From: Gracilimonas sp031581265
GTDB lineage: Bacteria > Bacteroidota > Rhodothermia > Balneolales > Balneolaceae
Length of the DNA stretch: 64,000 nucleotides
NCBI RefSeq assembly: GCF_031581265.1
Contig: NZ_JAVLBQ010000012.1
Location: 1 to 64,000, forward strand
Reading direction: 5' to 3'
Part shown: positions 1-8,729 of the stretch, in pieces
How positions within the stretch are numbered: position 1 is the first letter of the stretch
Layout: each line of letters starts with the position of its first letter
Translations under genes and position numbers: made by a program
The notes under the pieces: model-generated
What the model was told of the DNA's origin: nothing
Databases searched by the model: none
The model's input: only the letters and a program-made list of their open reading frames with translations

Positions 1-22
1 TTACACACATAACAATAATTAT

Positions 23-58
23 TAATGCTATATATAGCAATAGCATTACATTTTTTTT
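23..58 (+). terminator. Rho-independent terminator of an upstream gene
   Basis: A 9-bp perfect stem (TAATGCTAT at 23-31 and ATAGCATTA at 40-48) with an 8-nt loop is followed by CA and eight T residues. This is the layout of an intrinsic terminator on the plus strand. It would end a gene lying before the window. The stem is AT-rich, so efficiency is uncertain. The rest of 59-201 shows no gene. Confidence 0.55.
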
Positions 59-201
59 CGACTTTTCACACAGGCTGGGGAGGTTGGGAACGAGATTGAA
101 CAACGCGCTGTTTGCCGTTTCAAAATTTGTCTGCTAAAAGAAATTCTGAGATTTAAAACCATTACCAGCCAATAAGGCCAAGCCAGTTAAACGCTGGGCC
201 G

Positions 202-1101
202 TTAACCCCTTTTCCTTTGATTACCGAATTGGGTTAGCAGTACTCCCAAAAATACAATAGCAAGGCCCACAATATCCATCAATAAAAGAGTATCGCCGAA
301 AGCCATCCAAGCCATTAACATGGTTACCGGGGGACCAAAATAGAACAAACTGGCCACTCTTGTCGCTAGTATGCGTTCTATCAACAGCCACATCAAAGCA
401 TATGCTCCCAGGGATACCGCAAGAATAAGCCAAATCATAGTGTAGATAAATACCGGGGTCCACTCCGTATATAGTTGCTCTGCGTAGATAGCAGGTAGTG
501 CCAGTACTGCCGTTGTTGCCAAACTTTGGTAGAACAGGGTAAGGTCGATTGGCAGTTTCTTTGTTTCAGATTTTAATTCCATGCGCCGCTGTATCAGGCT
601 CGCTATGGTGATTGCAACCACCGATAGCAGGGGAATCAGGTAACCAAAAATAGATTGGTAACTGGTAAAATCGATTCGAAAAATTACGGTCACCAGTACT
701 CCTAAAAAGCCCAACAACAAACCCATCCACTGATAGGTATTCGTTTGTTCTCCGGTTATGAGTCCTGAAAGTGCTCCCGTAGCTAACGGCTGTAGCGCAA
801 CGATCAAGGCTACAATACCTGCCGGTACTTTATTATCCAGTGCAAACAATACACAAGTGAGCCAAACACCGTGAGCCAGTACTCCTATAATCATATTGGA
901 AACTGCTGTTTTCCAACCCACCCAAAGAAAACGTTTTCTCAGCAGCAAGTAACCGGCAAGGAGCAATGTTAAAGCCAAATATCGCCAAAATACCAATGTA
1001 AAAGGACCGGTAAAGGGAAGACCATATTCTGCTCCAATGAATCCCGAATTCCAAAGGAGAACAAATCCCACTGCTAAAGCAAGCGTGTATTTATTGCTCA
1101 T
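202..1101 (-). CDS. EamA/DMT-family transporter
   Basis: A 299-residue polytopic inner-membrane protein with about ten hydrophobic helices and very short loops. This is the size and layout of the drug/metabolite transporter (EamA, RhaT/YedA-like) superfamily, which has two five-helix halves. The N-terminal helix carries the family-typical WNSGFIG stretch (residues 17-23) and FWRYLALTLLL follows at about residue 38. Members export amino acids, metabolites or drugs, and the substrate cannot be deduced here. The start is ATG at 1101. The gene stands alone on the minus strand, with the next gene about 140 bp away in the same direction, so co-transcription is possible but unproven. Confidence 0.88.
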   Translation of the reverse strand: MSNKYTLALAVGFVLLWNSGFIGAEYGLPFTGPFTLVFWRYLALTLLLAGYLLLRKRFLWVGWKTAVSNMIIGVLAHGVWLTCVLFALDNKVPAGIVALIVALQPLATGALSGLITGEQTNTYQWMGLLLGFLGVLVTVIFRIDFTSYQSIFGYLIPLLSVVAITIASLIQRRMELKSETKKLPIDLTLFYQSLATTAVLALPAIYAEQLYTEWTPVFIYTMIWLILAVSLGAYALMWLLIERILATRVASLFYFGPPVTMLMAWMAFGDTLLLMDIVGLAIVFLGVLLTQFGNQRKRG

Positions 1102-1237
1102 TTCTGTTGAAGCACTGTTAATCTTATTAAGTCATTGCCATATGATTACTTTTTCAACACAGGATTGGCATTATTTGTTCTGACCTGGAAATTTATGTTG
1201 GAACCAGGTCACTTTCAGGGCTTCTAAGTAGCCGGCA

Positions 1238-2251
1238 TCACAAAAACACAAAGTAGATTATAACAGATAGTATGATTAAAAGGCTGACCCAGATGAAAAT
1301 AGCGTAGCGACTTAATTCTTCACCTTCTCTTTGTTCAATGAAACTGTGCGGTTTTATTCCCTGAAGTAAAAATGTAAGCACACCTGCCAGGTTGATACAG
1401 ATAATATAAGTTAGTGTTAATAATCCGGCGCCAAAAGCCAATTCAAACATGCCACTTCCCAGGAGTAAACCGGTAGCCACCATCGGCGGGAGCAAGGCAA
1501 CTGCTACCATCACCCCAATAACAGCAGCAGAAATGCCCCTGGTAAATGATAAACATCCTGCCACACCGGCTGCGAGTCCCAATGCAATATCTGCATAACT
1601 GACTACGGTCCGTGAACTGATTTGTGTGACCTCAGGATTAATATCAATGATAAGTCCCATTAAAATAGAAAGGCTTATACCAAGGGAAAAACCATATAAA
1701 ATCGATTTTAGAGATCTTTTAAGGAGTGCTTTATCACCAAGGGTAGTTGCAAGGGCCAGCCCAACATTGGGGCCCAAAATAGGGGCAATCACCATGGCGC
1801 CTATGACCATGGCTGCGTTATCCCGAATTAAACCATTGGCTGCTACCACACACGAAAGAGCAATTAGCACCAGGTAAACCCAGGAAAAATCAACCACTTT
1901 TTTTATCTCTTCATATAGTTCCTCTCTTGAAATTCGATGGACCCGCTCATCGTCTTCTTCCTCATCTTTTGATTGGCTTTTACTCTCTTCGGTTTCTTCA
2001 TCATCATTTTTGGAAGGAAGGGTAGCTGATATGGGAAGAAGGACTATTCTAAAATCATCTTTTCCTGTAAATTTTGTTTCCAGGTCATTAAGAATTTTTT
2101 CGGTGAGTTCTACTTCCGCCAAAAGATTAACGACCGTTTTATTTCCCTCAGATTTATCAACCCAGGAGTCAAGAATATCGTCTTCATTAATGAGGCTTTT
2201 AATATCCTCAAAATCTTTGGGAGGTAATATTTTTATAAGTCGTAATGCCAT
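1238..2251 (-). CDS. DUF389 (TIGR00341-type) membrane protein
   Basis: A 337-residue protein with a soluble N-terminal domain (about 1-80), a strongly acidic linker (about 81-106, rich in D/E/S) and a C-terminal block of about six to eight membrane helices. The helix block contains NGLIRDNAAMVIGAMVIAP and GPNVGLALA (about 144-170), which are characteristic of the DUF389 family. The biochemical role of DUF389 proteins is not established. The acidic linker between domains is longer than I would expect. There are no obvious operon partners: a repeat block of about 550 bp lies upstream. Confidence 0.85.
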   Translation of the reverse strand: MALRLIKILPPKDFEDIKSLINEDDILDSWVDKSEGNKTVVNLLAEVELTEKILNDLETKFTGKDDFRIVLLPISATLPSKNDDEETEESKSQSKDEEEDDERVHRISREELYEEIKKVVDFSWVYLVLIALSCVVAANGLIRDNAAMVIGAMVIAPILGPNVGLALATTLGDKALLKRSLKSILYGFSLGISLSILMGLIIDINPEVTQISSRTVVSYADIALGLAAGVAGCLSFTRGISAAVIGVMVAVALLPPMVATGLLLGSGMFELAFGAGLLTLTYIICINLAGVLTFLLQGIKPHSFIEQREGEELSRYAIFIWVSLLIILSVIIYFVFL

Positions 2252-2403
2252 TTGTTTATTTGCTTTATTTGACTCAATAATAATAACATATAATACTCTG
2301 CCATTGAAAAAATAAATACGGTGATTGAATTTATTTCCAGTGAGGGCTGCCGTGGTTAGCTCAAGAATTCATTAGAGGAGATTTGGACATTTCATAAAAA
2401 TGA

Positions 2404-2700
2404 CAATTTTTGGGTCGTCCCGCCGGGACTTTCTTTGTATACGATTATTAACCACGGGCTGAAGCCGCGTGGCTATATTCGCTCATCCCTCCGGGATTTG
2501 GATTTTTTGCAATGAGTCCGGATTTGATTGAGTTGAACGTTTATTGTTTACTGCCCAGGGATTAGAACCCTGCACTTTCAGTGCAGAGTAGTTTAGTTGA
2601 TTTGATGACATGAACCGGTCTCGTAGAGACCACTGAATGTAGCCCCGGATTTTAATCCGGGGTGAATGTTGGGAGAGGATCTAAATCCCGCAGGGATGGC
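2404..2700. repeat. Hairpin-array intergenic repeat block
   Basis: The 556-bp gap between 2251 and 2808 holds no supported gene but at least seven short hairpins. They are GTCCCG/CGGGAC (2417-2429), CCACGGGCT with a bulged partner (2452-2472), ATCCC/GGGAT (2485-2497), CTGCACT/AGTGCAG (2570-2586), GGTCTC/GAGACC (2617-2631), CCCCGGATT/AATCCGGGG (2643-2662) and ATCCC/GGGAT (2685-2697). Such mixed arrays are dispersed REP-like repeats in Bacteroidota-type genomes, often mobilised by REP-associated tyrosine transposases encoded elsewhere. No transposase is present here. Confidence 0.7.
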
Positions 2701-2807
2701 CCGACTTTTTAAATAGTGATGATACCGGAAGTGAAAAATAAATGTAACAACCGAATGATGTTGCCGTAGTTGATTTGGAATAATAACCAAGTCCTTACAT
2801 CCCAAAC

Positions 2808-3332
2808 ATGCAGCAATCTACTTTTCTATCTCAAGTTATAAAAGTTTCATTCCTGGCCTTATTTGCACTTCTTTTAACGGAGAAGGAAACTCTGGCGCAA
2901 GTCGATACATCAAGCGAGTTATACCGATCCCTTGCGCAAAAGGACAGCCTGCTATTTGTGGAGGGATTCAACAAGTGCCACATAGAAAAATTTGAGGGAT
3001 TATTAGCCCCTGATTTGGAGTTTTATCATAATACCGGGGGAATGCAAAATCGTGAAGAATTCTTTGAAGCGTTCTCCAATAATATCTGTTCCGGTTCACC
3101 CATAAAGCCGATCAGGACATTGGTGCCGGGAACCCTTGAAGTTTTCCCACTCAATAAAAACGGAGAGTTGTACGGTGCTATTCAAAAAGGAGAGCATGAA
3201 TTTTATATCCGCAGAGATGAAGTAGAATTGGAAAAGACGGGTGTCGCAAAGTTTACCCATATTTGGCTGTTGGAAGATGAAAAGTGGGTGATAAAGCGGG
3301 TGCTAAGTTATGATCATCAGGGAGTGGACTAG
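2808..3332 (+). CDS. Secreted NTF2-like (DUF4440/SnoaL-type) protein
   Basis: A 174-residue protein with an N-terminal signal peptide (hydrophobic stretch about 13-24, likely cleavage after LAQ near residue 31). It is followed by a single NTF2-like alpha+beta cone domain. The pattern LYRSLAQKDSLLF, a gap, FEGLLAPDLEFYHNTGG, NREEFFEAF and a C-terminal KFTHIWLLEDEKWVIKRVL matches DUF4440/SnoaL-like domains. Members act as small-molecule-binding or ketosteroid-isomerase-like proteins; no specific activity can be assigned. It starts at ATG 2808, directly after the hairpin array, so its transcript or promoter may overlap the repeats. A second NTF2-like gene lies at about 47.7 kb. Confidence 0.75.
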   Translation: MQQSTFLSQVIKVSFLALFALLLTEKETLAQVDTSSELYRSLAQKDSLLFVEGFNKCHIEKFEGLLAPDLEFYHNTGGMQNREEFFEAFSNNICSGSPIKPIRTLVPGTLEVFPLNKNGELYGAIQKGEHEFYIRRDEVELEKTGVAKFTHIWLLEDEKWVIKRVLSYDHQGVD

Positions 3333-3465
3333 ACATTTATATTGTGGGGGAACGGAGTATTTGAAATAATACTATAAGCAGGGAAAAATTTTCAAGAAAT
3401 AGATTGATACAATTATTATTTAGGGTAGGTACTATTTAAAACTTAAACTAAAATGAGTATCAATT

Positions 3466-4011
3466 ATGAAAATTTTGGCATTTGCCGGAAGCCTAAGAAC
3501 CGGTTCTTTCAATAAATCATTATTAAGAGCATCAAAAGAGCTTGCTCCCGAAGAAATGGAAATACATATTTTTGATCTGGAGGGAATCCCTTTATTTAAT
3601 GCCGATGTGGAAGAGGAAGGAGATCCGGAGAGAGTTACTGCTTTCAAAGAGTCAATCCGAACTGCGGATGGAATATTAATTGCTTCACCTGAATACAATC
3701 ATGGAATGACGGGCGTCACTAAAAATGCAATCGATTGGGCTTCAAGATCCGCAAAGGATGCTCCGATTTCAGGAAAACCTGCAGCAGTTTTTGGAGCTTC
3801 ACCAAGTGTAACGGGTACCGCGAGAAGTCAGGATCAGCTTCGTCAATCACTCAAATCTGTAAATGTGAGGTGTATGCCTCAGCCGGAGTTTCTGCTTTTT
3901 CGTGCTCATGAAAAATTTGACAGTCAGGGGAACTTAGAAGATCTTTCGAGTCAAAAATTTCTTAAAAAATTTCTACAAGCTTGTTCCAACTGGGTCAAAA
4001 GTTTTGAATAA
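3466..4011 (+). CDS. NADPH-dependent FMN reductase
   Basis: A 181-residue flavodoxin-fold protein. The FMN phosphate-binding loop GSLRTGSFNKSLL lies at residues 8-20, and the conserved SPEYNHGMTGVTKNAIDW (about 73-92) binds the isoalloxazine ring. This is the usual length and motif set of the FMN_red family (chromate/quinone/azo reductase-like, for example YieF/ChrR). It would reduce FMN, quinones or azo compounds with NAD(P)H in the cytoplasm. Its TAA stop overlaps the strong ribosome-binding site of the next gene, so the two are very likely co-transcribed. Confidence 0.88.
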   Translation: MKILAFAGSLRTGSFNKSLLRASKELAPEEMEIHIFDLEGIPLFNADVEEEGDPERVTAFKESIRTADGILIASPEYNHGMTGVTKNAIDWASRSAKDAPISGKPAAVFGASPSVTGTARSQDQLRQSLKSVNVRCMPQPEFLLFRAHEKFDSQGNLEDLSSQKFLKKFLQACSNWVKSFE

Positions 4012-4023
4012 GGAGGTTCGGTT

Positions 4024-4401
4024 ATGATAAAGACAGTGTTAATAATTCTACTGGGGATCTTTTTCCTCGTTAATGGTATTAACCATTTCTATAACTCGCA
4101 TTTCGTGCAGGAATATGCTGAAAAACGAGGGCTTTTCGAGCCAAAGGTTATGGTATTTCTTAGTGGATTGCTTTTGGTTTTTGGAGGACTGAGTATGATT
4201 ACCGGCTATTTTATAATTGAAGGCATGATCGGCCTATGTGTATTTATGGCTATTGCTGCATTCTCCATTCACTCGTTTTGGAAAGAGGACGACCGCGAAG
4301 ATAAAATGATGGAATTCATGAATTTTGTGAAGAACTGGGCTATTATTTTTGAACTTATTTATTTGACTACTACCGTGGAAAGTAAGTTGGGTTTGTTTTA
4401 A
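4024..4401 (+). CDS. DoxX-like four-helix membrane protein
   Basis: A 125-residue inner-membrane protein with about four transmembrane helices. The first helix ends in the short motif FLVNGINHF, typical of DoxX/DoxD-related proteins. A strong AGGAGG at 4011-4016, 7 nt before the ATG, fixes the start and overlaps the stop of the upstream FMN reductase. DoxX proteins are linked to quinone or thiosulfate redox or to thiol stress. The pairing with a flavin reductase is consistent with a redox role, but this is inference. Confidence 0.7.
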   Translation: MIKTVLIILLGIFFLVNGINHFYNSHFVQEYAEKRGLFEPKVMVFLSGLLLVFGGLSMITGYFIIEGMIGLCVFMAIAAFSIHSFWKEDDREDKMMEFMNFVKNWAIIFELIYLTTTVESKLGLF

Positions 4402-4431
4402 TGCATATGATGACGAATAGAAAGAAATATT

Positions 4432-5133
4432 ATGCCTGAAAGTAATCAGAGTACATTCCGGGTATTTTCTAATTTCTTGGTGAAAAGAAAATATGAGTTA
4501 CTGCTACTGGGGTTAGTCCAGCATCTATTCGTTGGGATTTTTGTACTGGATTTTGATTTTTACGTTCGTACCCTTTGGCCGGTAAACATGGTAATTCTGG
4601 CAGTGCTCGCCAGCGGTTTATTTCTTGATACGAAACATTGGGTTAATCGATTAAAAATTCCTCTATTTGCATCGGTGATCTTATTTCCAATTGGGTTGCC
4701 ATTTTTTGGTGAAATTCCGGGTTATTTCATTGCTTTGAGTGTCACCTATATACTGTTTTACCTGGTGCTATTTATACAAGTTTTTCGATATATGATTCGC
4801 CCGTCCTATATCAATATAGACCTGATAACGTCGGCTATTTGTGGATTTCTGTTGTTAGTCGAGATCTTTGTATTTGTGGCCTACTTTCTCATCCACCTGG
4901 AACCGCAATCATTTGCGAATGTAGATTTAACGAATCCTCCATCTACCTATACTGATTTGGTATATTATTGCTCAATAACCTTAACAACCATTGGATATGG
5001 TGATATTAGTCCGATAACCCATCAGGCAAAATTAATCACCTCATTTTTCGGAATTACCGGTCAGTTCTATCAAGTGCTATTAGTGGGAGTTTTAATCAGT
5101 AAGTTTACAAATCGCAGTGGGTCAGACGGTTAA
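4432..5133 (+). CDS. Two-pore-type K+ channel membrane protein
   Basis: A 233-residue membrane protein with about five to six helices. The last two flank a pore loop with the selectivity filter TIGYGD (about 186-191), preceded by DLVYYCSITLT. This is the Ion_trans_2 pore signature of potassium channels. There is no RCK/TrkA-N gating domain: the protein ends about 25 residues after the last helix. The extra N-terminal helices suggest a small KcsA-like pore with an added membrane module. It lies 30 bp after the DoxX-like gene, so it may belong to the same transcript. Confidence 0.85.
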   Translation: MPESNQSTFRVFSNFLVKRKYELLLLGLVQHLFVGIFVLDFDFYVRTLWPVNMVILAVLASGLFLDTKHWVNRLKIPLFASVILFPIGLPFFGEIPGYFIALSVTYILFYLVLFIQVFRYMIRPSYINIDLITSAICGFLLLVEIFVFVAYFLIHLEPQSFANVDLTNPPSTYTDLVYYCSITLTTIGYGDISPITHQAKLITSFFGITGQFYQVLLVGVLISKFTNRSGSDG

Positions 5134-5205
5134 CCATTTGTCTGCAACAAGTGAGAACGTTGTGTCGTAACGGCTCTATCTTAGAATAAATTATCGGCCC
5201 AACAA

Positions 5206-5919
5206 TTGGACTCCACAAATAAAACGATTAGCAAGAAAAAGCAGCTAACAGTCTTTATAGCCACCGTAATTTTTGGGTTTATATTATTTGCCCTTCCAAA
5301 TGTATTCTTTGGTGTAACGAAAATTAATGGCGGTCTGATTGGGGTGAATTTATTATTTATTGCCGTTTTTCAGCTGATCACGGTTTGTTGGCTGTTATAT
5401 TTTTCACTTAGATTTTTGGGCAAGGATTTCAAGTATATCGGCTGGTCTTTCGAGTACTGGAAAGCAGATGGATTATTGGGAATTATCATTGGCTTAACCT
5501 GGACGGTGTTGCAATTCGGGGTAATCATACCAAACACAGGCGGTGCAGAAAGGACTGATATATCTCAAATGGTTACTATGTTCGATGGTTCCGTAATAGG
5601 GACTTTCTCATTTGTTGCCTTAGGAGTGATTGGGGGAGGCATTACGGAAGAGATTTATAACCGGGGATATTTTATAAATGTTTTGAAAGATATGTTCAGC
5701 AATCCGAAAGTGGGAATTTGGATAGCGGCCATCTTATCCATTCTCTTTTTTGCCGCAGGACACCTACCGTCCGATGCTTTAGGCTGGTTTGATATTTTAG
5801 TTCCGACCATCGCATACACTCTACTATTCTTATACACAAAACGATTAACTGCCTCTATGGTGGCGCATGGGGTTTATAATATGACCGCTATTTTATTTAC
5901 GTATTATATGTTTTACTAA
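5206..5919 (+). CDS. CPBP-family intramembrane protease
   Basis: A 237-residue protein with about seven to eight membrane helices. It has the three CPBP (CAAX protease and bacteriocin-processing, Abi) motifs: GGGITEEIYNRG (EExxxR, about 145-156), LFFAAGH (FxxxH, about 181-187) and MVAHGVYN (HxxxN, about 218-225). Family members are glutamate-type intramembrane proteases for prenylated or membrane peptides. Targets here are unknown. The only suitable start is TTG at 5206; no ATG gives a full first helix. It sits between the channel and SDR genes and has no clear functional partner. Confidence 0.85.
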   Translation: MDSTNKTISKKKQLTVFIATVIFGFILFALPNVFFGVTKINGGLIGVNLLFIAVFQLITVCWLLYFSLRFLGKDFKYIGWSFEYWKADGLLGIIIGLTWTVLQFGVIIPNTGGAERTDISQMVTMFDGSVIGTFSFVALGVIGGGITEEIYNRGYFINVLKDMFSNPKVGIWIAAILSILFFAAGHLPSDALGWFDILVPTIAYTLLFLYTKRLTASMVAHGVYNMTAILFTYYMFY

Positions 5920-6011
5920 CAGATCATAAATCAGCTATTGATTGAAGAACTTTTTTTGCCCTTTATATTGTTGAAGAACCAAGTTGGTACTATTAATAAA
6001 AATGCAATAGT

Positions 6012-7478
6012 TTGTCTAAGAAGAAAAAAATTTTAGTAACCGGGGTGACGGGTTATGTAGGCGGTAGACTTGTACCGGAACTGCTTAAAAAAGAATATGA
6101 GGTTCGTGTGCTTACCCGTGATGCCGAACGTCTTGACGGCCGCAAATGGATTAATGAAGTAGAGGTGGTTGAGGGCGATGTTTTGAAGCCTGAAACTTTG
6201 CCCGGAGTACTTGAAAACATTGATGTAGCTTACTACTTAATCCATAGCATGAGCGGAAAAAGCAATGATGATTTTCATAAGCGTGATATGCAGGCTGCAC
6301 GAAATTTTAGAGAGTCCGCTGAACAGTTTGGAGTTAAGCGCATCATTTATTTAGGCGGACTTGGTAATCAGAGTGATAATCTATCTGAGCATCTTGCCTC
6401 CAGGCAAAAAACAGGAGAGGTATTGAGGGAGTCAGATATAGGGGTTACAGAATTCCGTGCAGCTATTGTGGTAGGCTCCGGCAGTAAATCCTTTGAGATG
6501 ATCCGGTACCTGACGGAAAGAGTGCCCATTATGATTAGCCCAAAGTGGGTGTATAGTAAGGTTCAGCCTATTGCAATTCGGAATGTGTTGCAATACCTGG
6601 TTTTAGCAATTGAAAAGCCTGAAACGAAGAATAAGATTATTGAGATCGGGGGAAGCAGCGTCATCACTTATGCAGATATGATGAAAATGTATGCTGAGAT
6701 TAAAGGACTCAAAAGAATTTTGATTCCGGTTCCGATACTTTCACCTGCGCTCTCCTCACATTGGGTCCATTGGATGACTCCCGTTCCAGCTTCTTTGGCC
6801 CGCCCGCTCATCGAAGGACTTAAAAACGATGTATTGGTCCAAAATGATAAAGCGAGGAATTTATTTCCCGAAGTTAACCCCATATCATACAAAAAAGCAG
6901 TAGAACTGGCTCTTGCCCGAATTGATACAGATGAAGTTGAGACCACCTGGAATGATGCCCTCATCAGCAGCAAAGGAGATGAGCGTCCGGTGATACTGGA
7001 AACCAAGGAAGGCCTAAATATCGAAAGACGTATTCGCAAAGTTGAAGTAGATCAGGAAAAAATTTTTGATGTATTTACGAGTTTGGGCGGTGAAAAGGGG
7101 TGGCTTACTTTCAACTGGGCTTGGAAGTTGCGTGGGATTTTAGATCGATTGGTAGGTGGGGTTGGATTTAGAAGGGGAAGAAGGCATCCACAAAATTTAC
7201 GAATTGGTGACGCTCTGGATTTTTGGAGAGTGGAAGCTATAAAGCCGGGGGAGGTACTCAGGCTTCGGGCAGAAATGAAAGTACCGGGACGGGCATGGCT
7301 CGAATTTCAGGCAATAAATGATGAAAAATCTAACCAAACCAAGCTGGTTCAAACAGCATATTTTGCCCCAAAAGGCTTAATGGGTTTATTGTATTGGTAT
7401 GCATTATATCCAATTCATTCTCTCATCTTTTCATCCATGATCGATCATATTGCAGCTGAAGCTGAGGATAAAGGGTAA
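6012..7478 (+). CDS. SDR family protein with DUF2867 domain
   Basis: A 488-residue fusion. Residues 1-300 are an atypical short-chain dehydrogenase/NmrA-like Rossmann domain with TGVTGYVGGRL (about 10-20) and IIYLGGLG; a canonical YxxxK is not obvious. Residues about 330-488 form a DUF2867 (START/SRPBCC-like) domain. This architecture matches E. coli YbjT-like proteins. It probably binds NAD(P)H and a hydrophobic ligand such as a quinone or lipid; the reaction is unknown. The start is TTG at 6012, giving MSKKKKILVTG, and it has no better upstream alternative. Confidence 0.85.
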   Translation: MSKKKKILVTGVTGYVGGRLVPELLKKEYEVRVLTRDAERLDGRKWINEVEVVEGDVLKPETLPGVLENIDVAYYLIHSMSGKSNDDFHKRDMQAARNFRESAEQFGVKRIIYLGGLGNQSDNLSEHLASRQKTGEVLRESDIGVTEFRAAIVVGSGSKSFEMIRYLTERVPIMISPKWVYSKVQPIAIRNVLQYLVLAIEKPETKNKIIEIGGSSVITYADMMKMYAEIKGLKRILIPVPILSPALSSHWVHWMTPVPASLARPLIEGLKNDVLVQNDKARNLFPEVNPISYKKAVELALARIDTDEVETTWNDALISSKGDERPVILETKEGLNIERRIRKVEVDQEKIFDVFTSLGGEKGWLTFNWAWKLRGILDRLVGGVGFRRGRRHPQNLRIGDALDFWRVEAIKPGEVLRLRAEMKVPGRAWLEFQAINDEKSNQTKLVQTAYFAPKGLMGLLYWYALYPIHSLIFSSMIDHIAAEAEDKG

Positions 7479-7563
7479 AGAGTTTATTCTCTTAAAACGC
7501 TCAGTAGAAAAACCAAAATGACTTATTCTGAAAGGATGACATAACGAAACGAAAAATCACTCA

Positions 7564-8679
7564 TTAACCAACAGCAGATACCCCAAGAGTTTTTAATTCA
7601 GGGAACTCGTTCAATATCTCCGAACGTACTTTAAGAAAGTTATATTCATACCGATAGGGCCACTCATTGCGGAGATTCCGAAAAAGAATTTTCTTATCCG
7701 GCCTGGCAGATAAATCTCTCAATGCTTTGTCGTAGCCAAGAATAGGATGAAGTCGGGTAAGCAATTTCACAAGATCATATTCAATATGAGCTAAATCAAC
7801 TGTTTTAGTAAGCTTTTCATATTGTGGACAGGCATTTTTGAGGTCAAAATAATCAGCCATTTTATCAAAAATAATCTCAGTGGCTCTAACTTTAGACTGT
7901 TCAGAATAACCGGCTATATGAGGTGTGGCAATAAAAGCGTGTTTTGCCACTTTTGTGTTGAAGTCAGGCTCACCTTCCCAAACATCCAACACATAATTTT
8001 GGATGCGTCCTTCTACGTAAAACTTCATCAAGGCAATTTCATCTATGACTCCTCCCCGGGCAGCATTTATAATAAGCTGAAATTGGTGTCCTGATAATTT
8101 TTCTTCATTCAGCCAGTGGTAAGTGGGGTATTCTCCCTTTTTGTTTAGGGGGACATGAAACGTGAGTATTTCACAATCCAAAACTTCTTCAATGGACGAA
8201 GAGTTGAAGGTAGAATCTCTTTGTTCCCTGGGGGGATCATATTCTACGCACTTAATCCCGAAATCCGTCAAAATTTCAACAACAGCAGAACCCGCCTTCC
8301 CAACTCCAATCACCCCAACTTTACCAAAAGGCTGATCCGGGTTATGCTCTTCTCGCCATAATAAAAGTGCAGTCATAACATATTCAGCAACAGAGCGGGC
8401 ATTGCAGCCGTTGGCATCCGCAACATGAATTCCATTTGATTCCAGATAATCGATATCCAGGTGATCAGTCCCCGATGAACCCGTTCCTATAAATTTTAAG
8501 GAAGATGGAATATGAGGAAGGGTATCAGCATTTAAATGAGTAACAGTGCGAAGAATAAGGGCATCTATTCCATTTAAATCCGGAATTCCATCCGAGGGAT
8601 TGTAAAGTGAAAGCTGAACTTGAGGGGGCTTAAGTTCCTTAATCTTGTAAAGATTTTGATCGGCTGCTGCGTGTATCAA
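7564..8679 (-). CDS. pdxB: 4-phosphoerythronate dehydrogenase
   Basis: A 371-residue D-2-hydroxyacid dehydrogenase. It has the NAD-binding GVIGVGKAGS (122-131) and the catalytic triad R208 (NAARGGVIDE), E237 (WEGEP) and H254 (ATPHIAGYS). A C-terminal extension of about 100 residues follows H254, as expected for the PdxB dimerisation domain. PdxB oxidises 4-phospho-D-erythronate in the DXP-dependent pyridoxal-5'-phosphate pathway. The start is TTG at 8679, with no ATG upstream; IHAAADQNL aligns with the usual N-terminal VADEN strand. It is divergent from the phosphorylase gene at 8730, so the 50-bp gap must hold both promoters. Confidence 0.87.
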   Translation of the reverse strand: MIHAAADQNLYKIKELKPPQVQLSLYNPSDGIPDLNGIDALILRTVTHLNADTLPHIPSSLKFIGTGSSGTDHLDIDYLESNGIHVADANGCNARSVAEYVMTALLLWREEHNPDQPFGKVGVIGVGKAGSAVVEILTDFGIKCVEYDPPREQRDSTFNSSSIEEVLDCEILTFHVPLNKKGEYPTYHWLNEEKLSGHQFQLIINAARGGVIDEIALMKFYVEGRIQNYVLDVWEGEPDFNTKVAKHAFIATPHIAGYSEQSKVRATEIIFDKMADYFDLKNACPQYEKLTKTVDLAHIEYDLVKLLTRLHPILGYDKALRDLSARPDKKILFRNLRNEWPYRYEYNFLKVRSEILNEFPELKTLGVSAVG

Positions 8680-8729
8680 AAAATGTAATTTGAATGAGAA
8701 AAAAAGTTGTCTAAAGCCTATACTTAGAT

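Noticed and set aside
2404..2700. Possible CRISPR array
   Set aside because: There are no identical direct repeats with regular spacers and no cas genes. The units are distinct hairpins.
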